NCBI RefSeq assembly: GCF_031157315.1
Contig: NZ_JAVIFU010000004.1
Coordinates: 124,001-188,000, forward strand
Reading direction: 5' to 3'
DNA length: 64,000 nucleotides
Source: Paenibacillus sp. LHD-38
Lineage (GTDB): Bacteria > Bacillota > Bacilli > Paenibacillales > Paenibacillaceae
Under the pieces are notes generated by a model that was given only the letters and a program-made list of their open reading frames with translations, was not told the origin of the DNA and did not search any database. Made by a program: the position numbers and the translations under genes. Below are positions 63,571 through 64,000 of the stretch, piece by piece (the stretch's first letter is position 1; the number at the start of each line of letters is the position of its first letter).

Positions 63571-64000
63571 ATGGAAGCGCGAAAGTTCGGTTTTCTAAGG
63601 AAGGGTTGGGTGGCAATCGCCGTCATTACCTTATTCACGTCCGGATGCTTCGGGGGGAATAGCGCGGAAGAGAACCTGTCGACGAATGGGCAGACAGAGA
63701 CGGCTATCCCTGAACGCCACAGTCCCGCAGCGTCCGGAGGGCCGTTCGAATATCCGATGCAGGGTGCGCCGGAGCTGACGTTAATGACGGAGTTCCCCGA
63801 CATGGGGACGCCGAATGCGGGACCGATTGACGAAGAATACGAGAAACGAACCGGCATCGCGATTCGGCATCTCGGAGGCGTTCCGATGCAGGATAATAAA
63901 TTCAAATATCTCCTTGCCTCGGGAAACCTGCCGGACATCTTTATGAATAACTGGCTTCAATTTCCGGGAGGGCCGGAGAAGGCGATCGAGCAGGGGTATA
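63571..64000 (+). CDS. Extracellular solute-binding lipoprotein (partial, runs off the window)
   Basis: The first 143 codons are visible. A signal peptide MEARKFGFLRKGWVAIAVIT is followed by a lipobox TSGC near residue 27 and a Gly/Asn/Ser/Thr-rich linker. ELTLMTEFPDMGTPNAGPID and KRTGIAIRHLGGVP, KYLLASGNLPDIFMNNW resemble the start of long family 1 sugar-binding proteins. GAGAGGAGA precedes the ATG. It probably opens a third sugar importer operon controlled by the preceding regulator. Confidence 0.87.
   Translation, partial: MEARKFGFLRKGWVAIAVITLFTSGCFGGNSAEENLSTNGQTETAIPERHSPAASGGPFEYPMQGAPELTLMTEFPDMGTPNAGPIDEEYEKRTGIAIRHLGGVPMQDNKFKYLLASGNLPDIFMNNWLQFPGGPEKAIEQGY

Overview
The window looks like a chromosomal segment of a Paenibacillus-type, spore-forming member of the Bacillota. 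Three things point there: a B. subtilis-ordered purine operon followed by homologues of B. subtilis yerB, yerC, yerQ (dgkB) and yefA (rlmCD); strong AGGAGG-type ribosome binding sites with frequent GTG and TTG starts; and repeated sugar ABC transporter plus YesM/YesN two-component cassettes, which are abundant in Paenibacillus. Almost every gene is on the + strand.

Layout. (1) 1-14942: the de novo purine operon purEKBC-SQLFMNHD. It is preceded by a PurR operator, a sigma-A promoter and a guanine-type riboswitch, and closed by strong terminators. It is interrupted by a 981-base gap of degenerate tandem and palindromic repeats between purC and purS, and by a hairpin plus a short dispersed repeat between purH and purD. 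(2) 15084-20012: an apparent operon of two lipoproteins (a NodB polysaccharide deacetylase and a protein with calcium-loop-like repeats) and an OmpR/EnvZ-type two-component system. A 39-residue membrane protein lies convergent to it. (3) 20356-24952: a selenium operon, with a PhnDCE-like ABC transporter, selD and mnmH (selU). (4) 25047-34002: housekeeping genes, including an alpha/beta hydrolase, a DUF3048 lipoprotein, a PiT phosphate uptake pair behind PhoP-like boxes, a gene-free stretch rich in DnaA boxes, a basic-tailed YqfQ-like protein, YerC, a CbiX-like chelatase, a lipid kinase and RlmCD.

(5) 34825-52022: two CUT1-type sugar uptake cassettes, each with its own YesM kinase and YesN AraC-type regulator. 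Neither has an ATPase gene, so both probably use a shared MsmX-type ATPase. Between them lies a remodelled patch with two 5'-truncated genes, an AraC regulator, a VOC protein and a decayed tRNA. (6) 52490-53923: an Rrf2 regulator and an NmrA-type oxidoreductase whose control regions share an 11-base motif. (7) 54390-60367: a thiazole/oxazole-modified microcin (TOMM) cluster of the heterocycloanthracin/sonorensin type. It has a precursor with cysteine at every third position, a maturation protein, a YcaO cyclodehydratase and a double-domain SagB dehydrogenase. A convergent histidine-rich gene with a sporulation-like -10 follows. (8) 61248-64000: a membrane-bound AraC regulator and the start of a solute-binding lipoprotein that runs off the window.

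The TOMM cluster with its unusual core peptide, and the histidine-rich neighbour, are the most interesting accessory content. All names rest on reading motifs and remembered family features; no search was run.
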